DNA of 64,000 nt from Pseudomonas sp. TH15 (lineage in GTDB: Bacteria > Pseudomonadota > Gammaproteobacteria > Pseudomonadales > Pseudomonadaceae), in the NCBI RefSeq assembly GCF_016651105.1, contig NZ_JAEKEL010000001.1:4454001-4518000 (forward strand), in the 5' to 3' direction. Below, piece by piece: positions 8,870-19,094 of the stretch (the stretch's first letter is position 1; each line of letters opens with the position of its first letter). The position numbers were made by a program, and so were the translations under genes. The notes beneath the pieces were generated by a model. The model ran no database searches, was not told where the DNA came from, and was given only the letters and a program-made list of their open reading frames with translations.

Positions 8870-9108
8870 CTGAAGCTCCAGATTAATTATTGGAGGGAAC
8901 AACAGCGTACGAACTCGCGAACCGATTAATCACGTCGTCAAGGCAACGTGTCAACCCTTGAACGGGGTGATCGGGCAACGGCGTCGCAGATAGGCACATT
9001 GCGCCACGCAGCGTGCGGTAACTATGTACCACCCGACGCTCGCTGCAGACTCATACCCTTGGGCCTCAATCTATCGGCGCTGCAAATGCGCCCCGTCGAG
9101 ACTCGATC

Positions 9109-12100
9109 ATGCCCGCAGTTATTTCCCCATTGTTGTTTCCCGAAACGTTGAAGTCGCCTGGGCTCTGGGACGAGTTGGGGTCAATGCATGGGTTGTCCCG
9201 CGAGGACTTCGACTGGCTGGCCCATACCGAATTGGCCTCGCAATCCATGCGCAGCCAGCAAGTCCCGTCGATGCTCGCCCAGCGCATCCTGCTCAGCACA
9301 ACGGGGCTGCCCGCTGTGCCGTTGGCCGGCAGTTTCACGCTCGGTTCCACAGCGGATAAAAATCGGGAGATTCTTTACACACCCTATCAAGGCATCCAGA
9401 AACACCCCAGCCGCGCTGACCTCAAGAAGGAATTGGAAAGACGCCTCAAGACGCCCGACGTTGCTCGACGTTTACTGGCCTTCCTACCGATAGCTCAACG
9501 CAAGCATCTGCTGGAAGCCGATGCTATCCAGATCACCTTTGAAACCATTGCCGAAGATCTATTCGATGATCAGCGTTCCGTCATCACTCAGGCTCAGCGC
9601 ATAAACGCCGAAGCGCTGCTGGTTGAACTGAAGCAACTGCCCTCCCTCGCCTCGCTGATCGAAGATGTGCTGCAACAGTTGCTTCAGCCCACATTTCCCG
9701 ATCTGCAACAACGCCACACTCGCGTCAGTTTCTACAGCAGCCCCGACAACGGCATCACTCGACACTGGCTGGAGTCCATGAGTCTGAGCGATGCCGTGCT
9801 GATGTATTTCCGACACCAGCACTGGCCGCACGGCCAGTTACACGAGTACTCCAATTCGGCGAGGTCGCCGCAGACGACGGATCAAGCCCATTGGGAGAAC
9901 GCGGTGATCAGCGCTTCAAGCAAATTGACCGCGTTGCTGTTTGAACGTCTTGAAACCTATTGGCAAGCGCCCTGCGCCGACGGCTCCTCTCGTCGTGCGT
10001 TTTTTGCTCTGGCACTGGAAGACCAGGCCCGCGCCGAACTGCTGCTCAAACGCGAAACCAATGTCATCGATGCTGCGCAGTTCACCACCTTGCATGGAAT
10101 GATCGAGCCGCTGCCGTCCGCCTCTCGCCGCCCCACGCTGGAGACCGTGCGCATGTGGGAGTACCAGCCCAACTACGTGGAGCTGGCAGGTTCGGTGATG
10201 ATCAGCCACACCAATGCCTACCTGTATACGCCGACCCAGGGCCTGCAAGTGCTCAAGGACTACCAGGATCTCAAGCAAACCCTGTTGAGCAAGTTCAAGA
10301 CTGCCGGCCACGAAGACGAACTTTACGGGCTGTTGAGTCTGGAGGAGCGCAGCCGCTTTATCGGTTTCGACCAACCGCAGGTGACAGGCGACGTCATATC
10401 CGGCGAAATCTTTGAAGTGCTGTTTGAATTCATCATCACCAAACAACGGGGGAACACCGAATACGCCTTACAAGTATGTCGCCACAGTGATGGCGCCGTA
10501 GACGCACATGCCTTGTACGACAAAGCGCTGGATATCCGCACGATGCTCCATGAGCAGTTGCTCACGCTCGATGCCGGCGAGCGCTGGAGCACCCGCCCGA
10601 TATTGCTCGGCCGGGAGCAACCCTCGCAGGTGTTGGCCGACAAAGCGACGATTGCAATCAAGTCGTTCCGAGACGTGACAGCGGCGCTGCTCCTTGAGTT
10701 CGCCGCCCAGCCACTCACCACCGCAGCCACTCAGCGCGATTATCTGGAGAACATGAAACCAAGGTTGGCTCATTCCCTGTATGTCGGCGTGCACGGCGAA
10801 GCGGAGCTGAGGGTCACTCACGGCACATTGCAAAACACCCAGCGGGCCATTGTCGATACCGTGTTCAACGCTGACCGCCCCACCCGAAAGGATCGGCACT
10901 CACTCAACGGCTTTCGCCCCGATGCCTGGTCGCTGACGGTGAGCGTCTCCGGGGAGGAAAAACCATTGCCGCTCGATCATTGCGTATTGCTGACAGAGCG
11001 CGGTGGCCTCGACGCCGACTATTCCGGATGGGTGATCTTGTGGACACCGGCCCTGGGACTTGAGGCGTTCGAAAACATTCTCAGTGCCCGCCAGGCGCTG
11101 AACCGGCGGCTAAAAGACAGCGTTCAGCGGCTCACCCTTCTGGAAAACCTGCGTCCCCGACCGGAACTGCTCCATCGCCAATATTCGTTGGGCCCGCTGC
11201 AGTTGATCGAAGGAAATGTACTCGAGGCCTGCATGCAGTCGGCGATCGAGCTTTATCTGGCTCGCTGCGAACAACTGCGTACACAGCTGAAAGATCCCGC
11301 GCACCTGGCAAAGGCACTCACTTCACTTGGCAAAAACCTGCTGGAAACCAACCTGCAACGAGCGACCGACATCGCTCAGGCCATCAAGCAGCAGCAATCA
11401 CTGGCGGCCTGGCTGGGTATGGCGCCGATTGCCGAACAACAACTGCAGCTCGAATTGTTGGAGCGATGGCGCAACAGCGTCATCGATGACAAGGACTACC
11501 TGCACGGTATTCCGTCCCTGGTGCACTACGTGCGCGAGACGCTGGCGTCGTTGCTCAAGGCTCGATTTTCGGCGGGTCAGGTTGATCCGCAACAGATTGA
11601 GATCATCCCGAACCTGGCCCTTGCCGGGCCGCCGCGCAACCTCGTCGAGTTCGCCTTGAACCACGTCAACATCGCTCAGGGCACCGGTTTCAAAGTGGCG
11701 TCGAAAACCACCCAGGCCCTACCCGCTGGCCTTGATCAGCAGGTTGTTCGACAGTTGCTGCTGTCACTGGCGATTCCGACTGTCTACACAAAACAAATCA
11801 CCGATGCGCTCTCGGAAAAAACCCCTCAGGCTGACTCGCGCAAACAACGCTTTGTACAGCAAATACCCTGGCAACTGCTGCAATACGCGCACGCATTAAA
11901 ACTGCAACAGCGCCTGTCCGGGCAGTCCTTCGATCTGCTCAGCCAAGTGCTGGACATGCCAGATGGCAAGGCACGCGCCAGCGTTGAGGGCGCCGATGCA
12001 ATCGTGTCCCCCCTGGCGTTGATCAAGACTGCTGGCGCTGCGCCTGTCGAGATTCAGGCAATGTATGTGATCGGTACTTCGCTGCCGGGTCCACGGGTGC

Positions 12101-13891
12101 TTTACACGCCTTACGCCGATGAAGTTTTTCGTCAATTTGCAAGCGAGGCTGACCTCGTGGCCGCTCTGAATGTGCCGGGTTTGCTGCAGGATCTGCTGAT
12201 TCGACGCTCGCCCGAGAGTCAGCAAGCTTCATTGCGCGGGTTATTGGCGTCGAGCGTTGGCGAAGTCAGCGAAATGACGCTGTCGGTCAAGGCTATCGAA
12301 GAAAATTTTCTTTCGCGTTTATACCGCGACAACCTTGCCCTGCTGCCGCACCTGCTCGCCAGTCAGTTGCAAAGTACTGCGCAGGCCGATTGGGAGGCGG
12401 CAAAAAACCTCTTCAGCGAAGGCGTCAATCTGGTCTCCGGCCTGTTGCCGGGCAAACTCGCCTATGTGCCATTCCTCTGGAATAGCTACAAAGCGTTCAA
12501 GGACTCCGCCGAGGCCTTACAGGATCACCATTGGAAACGCGCACTGAAGGCGTTCATGACGGGCGCCGTGCAAATGGTCAGCATGGGGCGTCTGTCGATG
12601 GAGTCATCCTCGGAAACGGTGACGGATGCCGAGTCAGCACTACAGGAAACGCCGCTGGCAGCCCCCGCCGCGACCAGATAAACCCGACCGCGCCCTCACG
12701 CACTGAACTGCAACCGTTCGAATCCACGACGGTCGCACTGACCCATCTCGCCCATGATCCCGTCAGCGGTACCTACACCAACCCCATCGACAAGCGCACG
12801 TATGCAGCCATTGCCGGCAAGGTCTATCGCGTCGACAAGCCAGGCGTCGTTTGGCGAATGGCCAATGAGCATTCGTACGGCCCGACCTTGCGTAAAAATG
12901 CTACGCAACTGGTGCTGGATCCGGATCGACATACCATCCATTACGGCAAGGCCCTGTCGAAAATGTACAACCGTTATGCGGCCGACCGTGAACGCCGGCT
13001 GGTGCTGAACATCGAAGCACAGGGCATGGAAGACATTCGTGCCAAACACCCCGACAAGGCTCGAATGCTGCTGCAGGCTGTCGAGATGGCCCGCCATTAC
13101 GCGTTCAACAGTTTGTACAATCTGGCCCTGTTCAAAGGCGAACGCTCCGGTAGCCGGCTGGATAACTTCCTCAAGCTTTTTTTGATCTGGACGAGATCGA
13201 CAACGCAGTCATCGGCAAAGTGAAAAACGCGATAGTCCCGCTGTGCACCGCGCTGGTGGATCCGATGGAAGACTTGATGAATACCGACCGTTTCATCATA
13301 GGTTCGAACAAATACCCTGAGGCCAATCTGATTGCTTTTGTTCTGGATGACGACGAACAGCGCAAGGTGCACTTCACCGAGAAGTTTTTCAATCAGCAAC
13401 TGGACTGGTACAAATCCTCCCTGACTGAACCCTTCAATGTCGACGGACACGCCCAGGCATCCACCTTGATTCACGAGTTCGCGCATCAAATCTGCAAGGC
13501 CGTTGACATTGCCACGCTGGAAGCTCGGCGACCGTTTACCGATCTGATCGAGACCATCACCGGGCATGGCGCCGCAATGAAAAGCTCGCAGCAGGCGTTT
13601 CAACGCGACGCACTATCGCTGGCAACACCCAGGCAGGAGTTGTTTTCGCGCTGGAGTGACAAACATCAATCGTGGATCGACTACGACCAAATTCCTGAAC
13701 TGTCGAACGTCAGCAAAGCGATTCTCGACGCTACGCGCAGCCCTACCCTGGCGGCAGCACGCGATGCTTTCCTCGATCAGCAGACGCCGCATGCGCGCAT
13801 TGACACCATCCTGCGCAATGCCGATTCAATTGCTTTCCTGATTTGTCAGCTGGGCAGACAACTCGATCCGGTGAGCAATTCTTCGCCGTAA
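9109..13891 (+). pseudogene. Dermonecrotic toxin-like giant protein with HExxH site, two frameshifts
   Basis: Three consecutive frames make one gene of about 1594 aa. Frame 1 (9109-12681) is 1190 aa, frame 2 carries about 12660-13180 and frame 3 about 13180-13891. The long N-terminal region resembles the dermonecrotic toxin-domain proteins of pseudomonads, including ILYTPYQG-like and LYTPYADEVF repeats. The middle contains TYTNPIDKRTYAAIAGKVYRV. The C-terminal part has HEFAH at 13472-13486, a zinc-metalloprotease signature, followed by VDIATLE. Candidate lesions are the C5 run at 12662-12666 and the T7 run at 13177-13183. Each needs one extra base. No signal peptide or secretion partner is visible. 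The function is not established. Confidence 0.7.
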
Positions 13892-13895
13892 GCAG

Positions 13896-13925
13896 GCAAA
13901 AAAATGCGCAGGCGAACCTGCGCAT
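13896..13925 (-). terminator. Rho-independent terminator of the PepSY gene
   Basis: Stem ATGCGCAGG / CCTGCGCAT with a 4-base loop. On the minus strand it is followed by a T-run (the A-run at 13898-13904 on the plus strand). It lies 28 bp past the PepSY stop and between two convergent genes. Confidence 0.85.
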
Positions 13926-13952
13926 ATTCAGGGCTGTCGACAGCGCTGCGGA

Positions 13953-14222
13953 TCAGTCTTTCTGATCCCTCAGTACATTGCCCGATGCGCCGTCGATGCG
14001 AAATTCGTAAACAACGCCATCGGCTTTGCGCCCCTCGCCTTTCCAATAACCGTTGTTGTCGGCTTCGATTTCATAGACTTCGACATAACCGGCCTTGGTT
14101 TTGACGATTTCGATGGCTTTTTCAATGGTGACCCAGCCGGCACCTGGTTTATCCGCCAAAGCGGCACCCGCAGTGAGCAAGCTTGCCGTGGCTATTAAGG
14201 CTGCAAAGGTTCTTTTGATCAT
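13953..14222 (-). CDS. PepSY domain-containing periplasmic protein
   Basis: 89 aa. The chosen ATG has GGAG 8 bases upstream and opens a signal peptide (MIKRTFAALIATASLLTAGAALA). The mature part is one PepSY unit: WVTIEKAIEIVKTKAGYVEVYEIEAD, then YEFRIDGASGNVL. A longer reading to 14345 would bury the signal peptide. Small PepSY proteins are periplasmic and thought to modulate proteases or bind metal or ligand. No specific role can be assigned here. Confidence 0.88.
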   Translation of the reverse strand: MIKRTFAALIATASLLTAGAALADKPGAGWVTIEKAIEIVKTKAGYVEVYEIEADNNGYWKGEGRKADGVVYEFRIDGASGNVLRDQKD

Positions 14223-14375
14223 TTTTTCACTCCATTTGTGGATAGTAGGCGTGCATGTCCTGTTTTTTTGGCCGTCACCGGGGAAAATAAATTCCACTTT
14301 GATGGGCAATTGCCATGACGGATGTTCTCGCCGCCTTACCCGCAAGGTTAGAATGCAGCAAATCAGGATGAGTCA

Positions 14376-15376
14376 ATGACCGAACACTCTCTCTCGGAAG
14401 CCGAATACGACGCCGTCACCGATGCCGCTGCGCACTGGTGCATGCGTCTGCACGCCAACGACTGCACTGCCGAGGAGCGTCAGGCGTTCGAACAATGGCA
14501 CGACGCTCATCCGCTGCATGCGTTCGAGTACGAAGCCATGCTGGAGATCTGGGACGTAGCCGGCGACTTGCCGCGCCCGGAACCTGCCGTTGTGGTGCCG
14601 ATCCGCCAACCTTCACGCGCATGGCGTCAATACGCGGTAGCAGCGGGTGTCTGTGCACTGGCCTTGCCGCTGGCGGCTTATGCCGGCTGGAATCTCGGCT
14701 GGTTGCCTGACAGCTATGAGCATTTCGCCGCGACCGACAATGTGCGCCAGGTCACCTTGAGTGACGGCAGCCAGCTCCAACTGAACCTCAACACTGACCT
14801 GACCTTCAGCAATTACAAGGATGAACGACGCGTTACCTTGAAAAAGGGGAAGCGTTTTTCACTGTCAGCCACGACCTCAGCCATCCGTTTATCGTTCGCG
14901 CAGGCGAAGGCAGAGTTCGCGTGACAGGCACGCGCTTCAATGTCTGGATGTACGAAGATCAAGTGCGGGTGAATCTGGTCGAAGGTTCAGTGCTGGTCAC
15001 CAGCAATTCCGCACTGCCGGGTGATGGCTTGCGTCTCGGGCCAGCGATGCAGGCGCGTTATCGGCAAGGCGATTACATGCCACAAATCAGCCAGACGTAC
15101 CCCGGCGACACGTCGCTGGCCTGGCTAAGCGGAAAACTGGTGCTGGACAATCTGGCACTCAGCGATGCGCTGCCGCTGATCAACCGTTACCTGAAAACCC
15201 CCTTGATGCTCGCCGACAGCAATACCGGTTCGCTTCGGGTCGGCGGCATTTACAACATCAAAGAACTGAACAACCTGGTGAGCTCTCTGCCCAAAGTGTT
15301 GCCGGTCTACGTGACGCGCAACAAGGAAGGCAACACCGTTATCAATACCCTGCCGCAACAACCGCCAAAAAGCTGA
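14376..15376 (+). pseudogene. FecR family anti-sigma/sigma regulator, frameshifted
   Basis: The N-terminal part has the cytoplasmic FecR_N domain (AAHWCMRLHANDCTAEERQAF). A membrane segment (AVAAGVCALALPLAAYAGW) and the start of the periplasmic FecR domain follow. The continuation, VTGTRFNVWMYEDQVRVNLV to the C-terminal STN-like part, is in the next frame. One extra G in the G4 run at 14846-14849 restores KKGEAFFTVSHDLSHPFIV and a 333-aa protein. FecR proteins relay TonB-receptor signals to ECF sigma factors. No sigma gene or receptor lies beside it. It is convergent with pvdQ, and an FpvR-like role is possible but unproven. Confidence 0.85.
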
Positions 15377-15408
15377 AGGCCACATCCTTTAACGGAATGT
15401 GGCCTTCG
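15375..15408. terminator. Bidirectional hairpin between fecR and pvdQ
   Basis: Perfect 12-bp stem (AAGGCCACATTC-type arms) around a short loop, starting at the fecR stop codon and 25 bp from the pvdQ stop. There is no strong T-run on either side, so termination may be partial. Confidence 0.6.
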
Positions 15409-15432
15409 GGTCTTGCGTAGAAAGCAATCTAA

Positions 15433-17778
15433 TTATTGCGCTGCCACTTTCCCGCTCTTGTCTAGCGAATCACCGACTGTTTGCACTTGATACTGCGGGT
15501 CGGCCTGGATCTGCTGTTCAGTAAACGGCAGCACACTCCACTGCTTCTTCGAAAATGCCTCGGTCTGGTCCCGTGAGTATTTCGACGCCGGATCACTGGA
15601 CAGCGAGAATGCCAGCAGTCCCTGCGCGTGTGGCCCCTTTTCATCGAACGTCACGACTTGCAGATAGCTGGTGCCACCCACCACCTCAAGCTTGCCATCC
15701 TCGCGCGGCACGCTTTGAATGGCGTTATAAACGCCCAGCGTGCCGGGCCCACCGTGGATCGGTGTCTGCTGCCCGCCGCTGCTGACCACTTGAATATCGC
15801 CCCAGCGGCTGTCGGGCTTGAGCCCCATCTTGTTGGTCAGTTCCAACGATGCGTGCATCGCTTCGCGTATGGCTTTGGCCACTTCTGCCCGCTCGAACGC
15901 CAACCCGCGAGGGGTGTGCTGCGCGTCTTTCGGGTCGAAGGCGACGCGCCAGATGTCGGGCGTTTGCTGCAACGCCTCCATGACATTCTGGAAATGCACC
16001 AGGCCCACGCCGCTGTCCAGATTTGCCCGGCCATCCCACGCCTTCAAACTGGCACATAACGGTGCGAGGATCGCCGCATCGGCGCCCAGGTCGGCACTGC
16101 AGAACTGCAACAGGTCCGGCATGACTTGCGCCGCCTGATACACCTGATCATCCATGACCATTCGCTGCAAATCCGCAGCGGCCACCGGCCCGGCCTTGGC
16201 CAGTGAACCCAGGCGATCCAGCGCGAAGCGCGAGCGCAGCCCCAACGGCTGACTGTCCTGGCTGATCAATGGCGAGAAGCCGGTCAATGGCTGCGCCGGG
16301 TTGGCCAGCCAGGCGGAATCGTTGGAATGCTGCACAAAGTCTTTGCGCAACAGTTGCGGCAATTTGTCTGCCGCATAAATACCCTTTTGCGCGGCGTTCG
16401 GATCGATGTCCCAGGCGCAGGTGCTGTTGGAGCCGTCGAGCACGATCATCTTCAACCCGGCGCGCGGATCGCTGCACTTGGCCAGTTTGTCGGCATTGAC
16501 GTTCGGCACCACCGACAGGTTCATGTAAAGCGTCTGTCCCTGATCGTCCGCCGCCAGAGTGTTGACCCACGGAATGCCCTGAATCTTGTGCACCGACGCC
16601 TGCAAATCCTTGAGGCTGGTAGCGCGGTTCATCGCATACCACTGCTGCAAGACGCGGTCATTATCCAGGTTGGCATCGCGCAGGCTGTAGGCGAACTGGT
16701 TATCCCAATCGAGCTTGCCGGGCCATTGCACGACTGGGCCAAATACCGAACTGTAGATCACGTGGGACATCGGCTTGATCTGGCCATCCGGCTGTTTCAC
16801 GTTCACCGTCAGGGTCTGTTGATCCAGTGGCAGGGACTTGCCGTCCAGCAGGTAACGGGTCGAATCCTTGGGGTCCAGTTGCAGGCGATACAAGGTGAAA
16901 TGCTTGGACGCATCGACGGTGTGCGTCCAGGCCAGGTGCTGGTTGAAACCAATGTTGATCATCGGCAGACCGGGCAGCGCAGCGCCCATCACATCCAGCT
17001 TGCCGGGAATGGTCAGGTGCATCTGGTAAAAGCGCATTCCGCCCACCCAGGGGAAATGCGGGTTGGCCAACAACATGCCGCGACCGTTGAACGAGCGCTC
17101 ACTGCCGATCGCCACCGCGTTACTGCCGCGATCCAGTGCAAATCGCTGCTGATGCGTGTCGGCCAGTTGAAATGCCTGCGCAGCGTTCGCCACGTGAGCG
17201 ACGGCCGCTGGTGGTGTGGCGCCGGCCAGGGCTTCGGCAAACTGCCCGACGCCGCCTTCGACCAACAAGCGACGCGTGAGCTTCACCAGATCCTGGGCCG
17301 CAATCGGGCGCACCCAGTCACCTTGGCATTGCGCTGGCAAACCCTGGGCCTGACGCTCGGCCAGCGAGCGGTTGTAGCCCGCCACATAACCATCGATGAG
17401 ATCGCGTACTTCAGGGGTTTGCGCCTGCCAGAAACCAGCTACGGCCTGCGGTGTGTTCAGCCAGTTGAAAAACAGGTCGCTGGCCAGGTTGGCGCGCTCT
17501 TCAAGCGTGAATTGATCCGGGCCGAAATACCGTGATCGTTCGCCGTTGACGGTGACGATCTCGTTGGCCATCAGGCACAGGTTGTCCTGAGCGTAGGCGT
17601 AGCCGATACCGTAGCCGAGCCCGCGCTCGTTTTCGGCGCGAATGTGCGGCACACCGAAACTGGTGCGGCGAATATCGGCACGGGCTTCAGTGGCTGGACT
17701 GAATGCATGGGCCGACAGACTCAGTCCGAGAAACATACCGGCAAGGGTCAGTCCGGTTAACTGCCTGGAAATAATCAC
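15433..17778 (-). CDS. pvdQ: Acyl-homoserine lactone / pyoverdine-precursor acylase PvdQ
   Basis: 781-aa Ntn-hydrolase. It has a signal peptide (residues 1-25, ending SAHA), an alpha chain, a spacer and a beta chain beginning at the predicted nucleophile Ser219 (DRG before SNAVAIGSERS). Segments closely match P. aeruginosa PvdQ as I recall it: LANPHFPWVGGMRFYQMHL, GIPWVNTLAADDQG, DFVQHSNDSAWL and VVGGTSYLQVVTF. PvdQ is autoprocessed in the periplasm, where it removes the fatty acyl chain from the pyoverdine precursor; it also cleaves long-chain AHL signals. AGGAG precedes the ATG. A candidate PvdS promoter lies about 120 bp upstream. Confidence 0.93.
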   Translation of the reverse strand: MIISRQLTGLTLAGMFLGLSLSAHAFSPATEARADIRRTSFGVPHIRAENERGLGYGIGYAYAQDNLCLMANEIVTVNGERSRYFGPDQFTLEERANLASDLFFNWLNTPQAVAGFWQAQTPEVRDLIDGYVAGYNRSLAERQAQGLPAQCQGDWVRPIAAQDLVKLTRRLLVEGGVGQFAEALAGATPPAAVAHVANAAQAFQLADTHQQRFALDRGSNAVAIGSERSFNGRGMLLANPHFPWVGGMRFYQMHLTIPGKLDVMGAALPGLPMINIGFNQHLAWTHTVDASKHFTLYRLQLDPKDSTRYLLDGKSLPLDQQTLTVNVKQPDGQIKPMSHVIYSSVFGPVVQWPGKLDWDNQFAYSLRDANLDNDRVLQQWYAMNRATSLKDLQASVHKIQGIPWVNTLAADDQGQTLYMNLSVVPNVNADKLAKCSDPRAGLKMIVLDGSNSTCAWDIDPNAAQKGIYAADKLPQLLRKDFVQHSNDSAWLANPAQPLTGFSPLISQDSQPLGLRSRFALDRLGSLAKAGPVAAADLQRMVMDDQVYQAAQVMPDLLQFCSADLGADAAILAPLCASLKAWDGRANLDSGVGLVHFQNVMEALQQTPDIWRVAFDPKDAQHTPRGLAFERAEVAKAIREAMHASLELTNKMGLKPDSRWGDIQVVSSGGQQTPIHGGPGTLGVYNAIQSVPREDGKLEVVGGTSYLQVVTFDEKGPHAQGLLAFSLSSDPASKYSRDQTEAFSKKQWSVLPFTEQQIQADPQYQVQTVGDSLDKSGKVAAQ

Positions 17779-17894
17779 GTTCGCTCCTGATCGAAATACC
17801 GAAGAGCGGACCAGACGTTGCCACGCGAATAGGACGGCAGCGGATCCGCTCTGGAAACGCCCACGCGTCCACGCGCAATGAGCCTGTCCTGAAA

Positions 17895-17917
17895 ACGAAG
17901 CCGGAAGAAAAAATTTA
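17895..17917 (-). promoter_or_regulatory. Candidate PvdS (iron-starvation) promoter of pvdQ
   Basis: On the minus strand the sequence reads TAAAT, a 15-base spacer, then CGT, 117 bp before the pvdQ start. The published PvdS-type box is TAAAT-N16-CGT, so the spacer is one base short. Position and gene identity support it; the spacing weakens it. Confidence 0.5.
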
Positions 17918-18031
17918 ACCCGTTGAATGGCAATCCGGAGCCCTGAAAACGCAGAAAAGACGAAACAGCGACGAATTTTCTACATTTTTTCTTTCATGAT
18001 TTGCCGAGCTGATACGTCTTGTTTAGAGAAC

Positions 18032-18076
18032 GCAAAAAAACCTTTCCTGATCAGGCTCTGATAAGGAGTTTTTTGC
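18032..18076 (+). promoter_or_regulatory. Hairpin sequestering the ribosome-binding site of the Fur-like gene
   Basis: The left arm GCAAAAAAACCTT (18032-18044) can pair with AAGGAGTTTTTTGC (18063-18076), which contains the Shine-Dalgarno sequence and abuts the ATG at 18077. The loop holds its own palindrome CCTGATCAGG. The A/U-rich stem would mask ribosome binding until melted or displaced. Confidence 0.5.
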
Positions 18077-18481
18077 ATGTACAACTCGCATCTGCCAACG
18101 GACGGTAGCCGTGCGTCAAAGGGTATTGCCATGAATCCTGGCCCCGGAATGTTCGAACACAGGACTGATCGCCACGCAAACGAACGAATCAGAGTGCTGC
18201 TCAAGAGCTTTGGCCTGAGAACCAGCCTGATTCGCCTGAAAGTCATCGACGCCTTGCTGAGCGCCGCAGAAAGCGAGCGCAGCCTGGGCGTGCGCGGCGT
18301 ACACACACATTTGCTGGACCTGGATATTCCCCTGTCCTTCCTGAGTGTGCGGGAGGTATTGAAGCGCTTGTGCATTGAGGGCGTGATCACGCTCAATCCG
18401 GACAAAAGCTACAGCCTGCATCCGCAGGCCATTGCCATTCTCTGCGGTGAACCCGCCTCGGGTGCGTCGCTTAAGGCTTGA
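18077..18481 (+). CDS. Fur-like winged-helix protein lacking the metal-binding domain
   Basis: 134 aa. Residues about 35-120 read LKSFGLRTSLIRLKVIDALL, then RGVHTHLLDLDIPLSFLSVREVLKRLCIEGVI. That follows the Fur DNA-binding domain pattern (helix, R-L-x-V-I, recognition helix SVREVLKRL). The His/Cys-rich dimerisation and metal-binding half of true Fur proteins (about 140-160 aa) is missing. It may act as a small transcription factor. Its start is fixed by AAGGAG inside a possible inhibitory hairpin. The 3' end overlaps the convergent membrane-protein gene by 11 bp. Confidence 0.65.
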   Translation: MYNSHLPTDGSRASKGIAMNPGPGMFEHRTDRHANERIRVLLKSFGLRTSLIRLKVIDALLSAAESERSLGVRGVHTHLLDLDIPLSFLSVREVLKRLCIEGVITLNPDKSYSLHPQAIAILCGEPASGASLKA

Positions 18482-18659
18482 CCTTGCGGCGCATCACGCC
18501 ATTTACCACCACCACGATCACTGCCACGCCAATGGCGATGTACTGAAACAGCTTCTCGCTGATGACCCCTGTATTTTGCAGATACGAAAGGCCGAACATG
18601 ATCCCCAGGACCACCAGGGAGATCAGAATCGAGTATTTCAAACGTTGCGATTGGGTCAT
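18471..18659 (-). CDS. Small two-helix membrane protein
   Basis: 62 aa starting MTQSQRLKYS, chosen over an upstream ATG (18707) because an AGGAA site precedes it. Two hydrophobic segments (ILISLVVLGIMFGLSYL and YIAIGVAVIVVVVNGV) are followed by a basic tail (MRRKVKP). I do not recognise a named family. It is convergent with the Fur-like gene and overlaps its end. Confidence 0.7.
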   Translation of the reverse strand: MTQSQRLKYSILISLVVLGIMFGLSYLQNTGVISEKLFQYIAIGVAVIVVVVNGVMRRKVKP

Positions 18660-18815
18660 TGCGGGTTCCTGAACCTTGAAATGTATCCGGTTTGTATCCG
18701 CTTGCATGCCAAGCGCCTACCTTTGTACGGGGATGAACGGCAGCAAACGAAGTCTCATGTTACAGACGATGAAGTGTTTTGGCTTCATCGCGGCGATAAC
18801 CATGAGGATTTTGAA

Positions 18816-18956
18816 ATGCTCCGTCGAATCACACTGCTGATTCCCCTGATCGCTCTACTTTCCCTGAGCGGCTGTATCATTTTCCCCCACGGAGGCTGGC
18901 ACGACGATCACCATCGTTATTACCAGGGCGGTCCTGGTTATTATCAACATCGTTAG
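18816..18956 (+). CDS. Small lipoprotein
   Basis: 46 aa. The lipoprotein signal peptide MLRRITLLIPLIALLSLSGC has the lipobox LSGC, so the mature protein starts at Cys20. The mature part is 27 residues, rich in His, Tyr and Gly (GGWHDDHHRYYQGGPGYYQHR-like). GAGG lies upstream of the ATG and a terminator follows at 19028. His-rich small lipoproteins of this type are common in pseudomonads and have no assigned role. Confidence 0.75.
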   Translation: MLRRITLLIPLIALLSLSGCIIFPHGGWHDDHHRYYQGGPGYYQHR

Positions 18957-19027
18957 AACAGGATTGTTCGCCCTGCCCGCCTACCGATAATGCGCGCAGG
19001 GAAATTGACAGCCGAACCACTTCAAAG

Positions 19028-19056
19028 ATGCCCGCTCCTAGCGGGCATTGTTTTTT
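19028..19056 (+). terminator. Rho-independent terminator after the small lipoprotein gene
   Basis: Stem ATGCCCGCT / AGCGGGCAT with a 3-base loop, then TGTTTTTT. Confidence 0.9.
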
Positions 19057-19094
19057 CCGACGTCCACCGACAACGAACGTCGGATCCAATCAAC

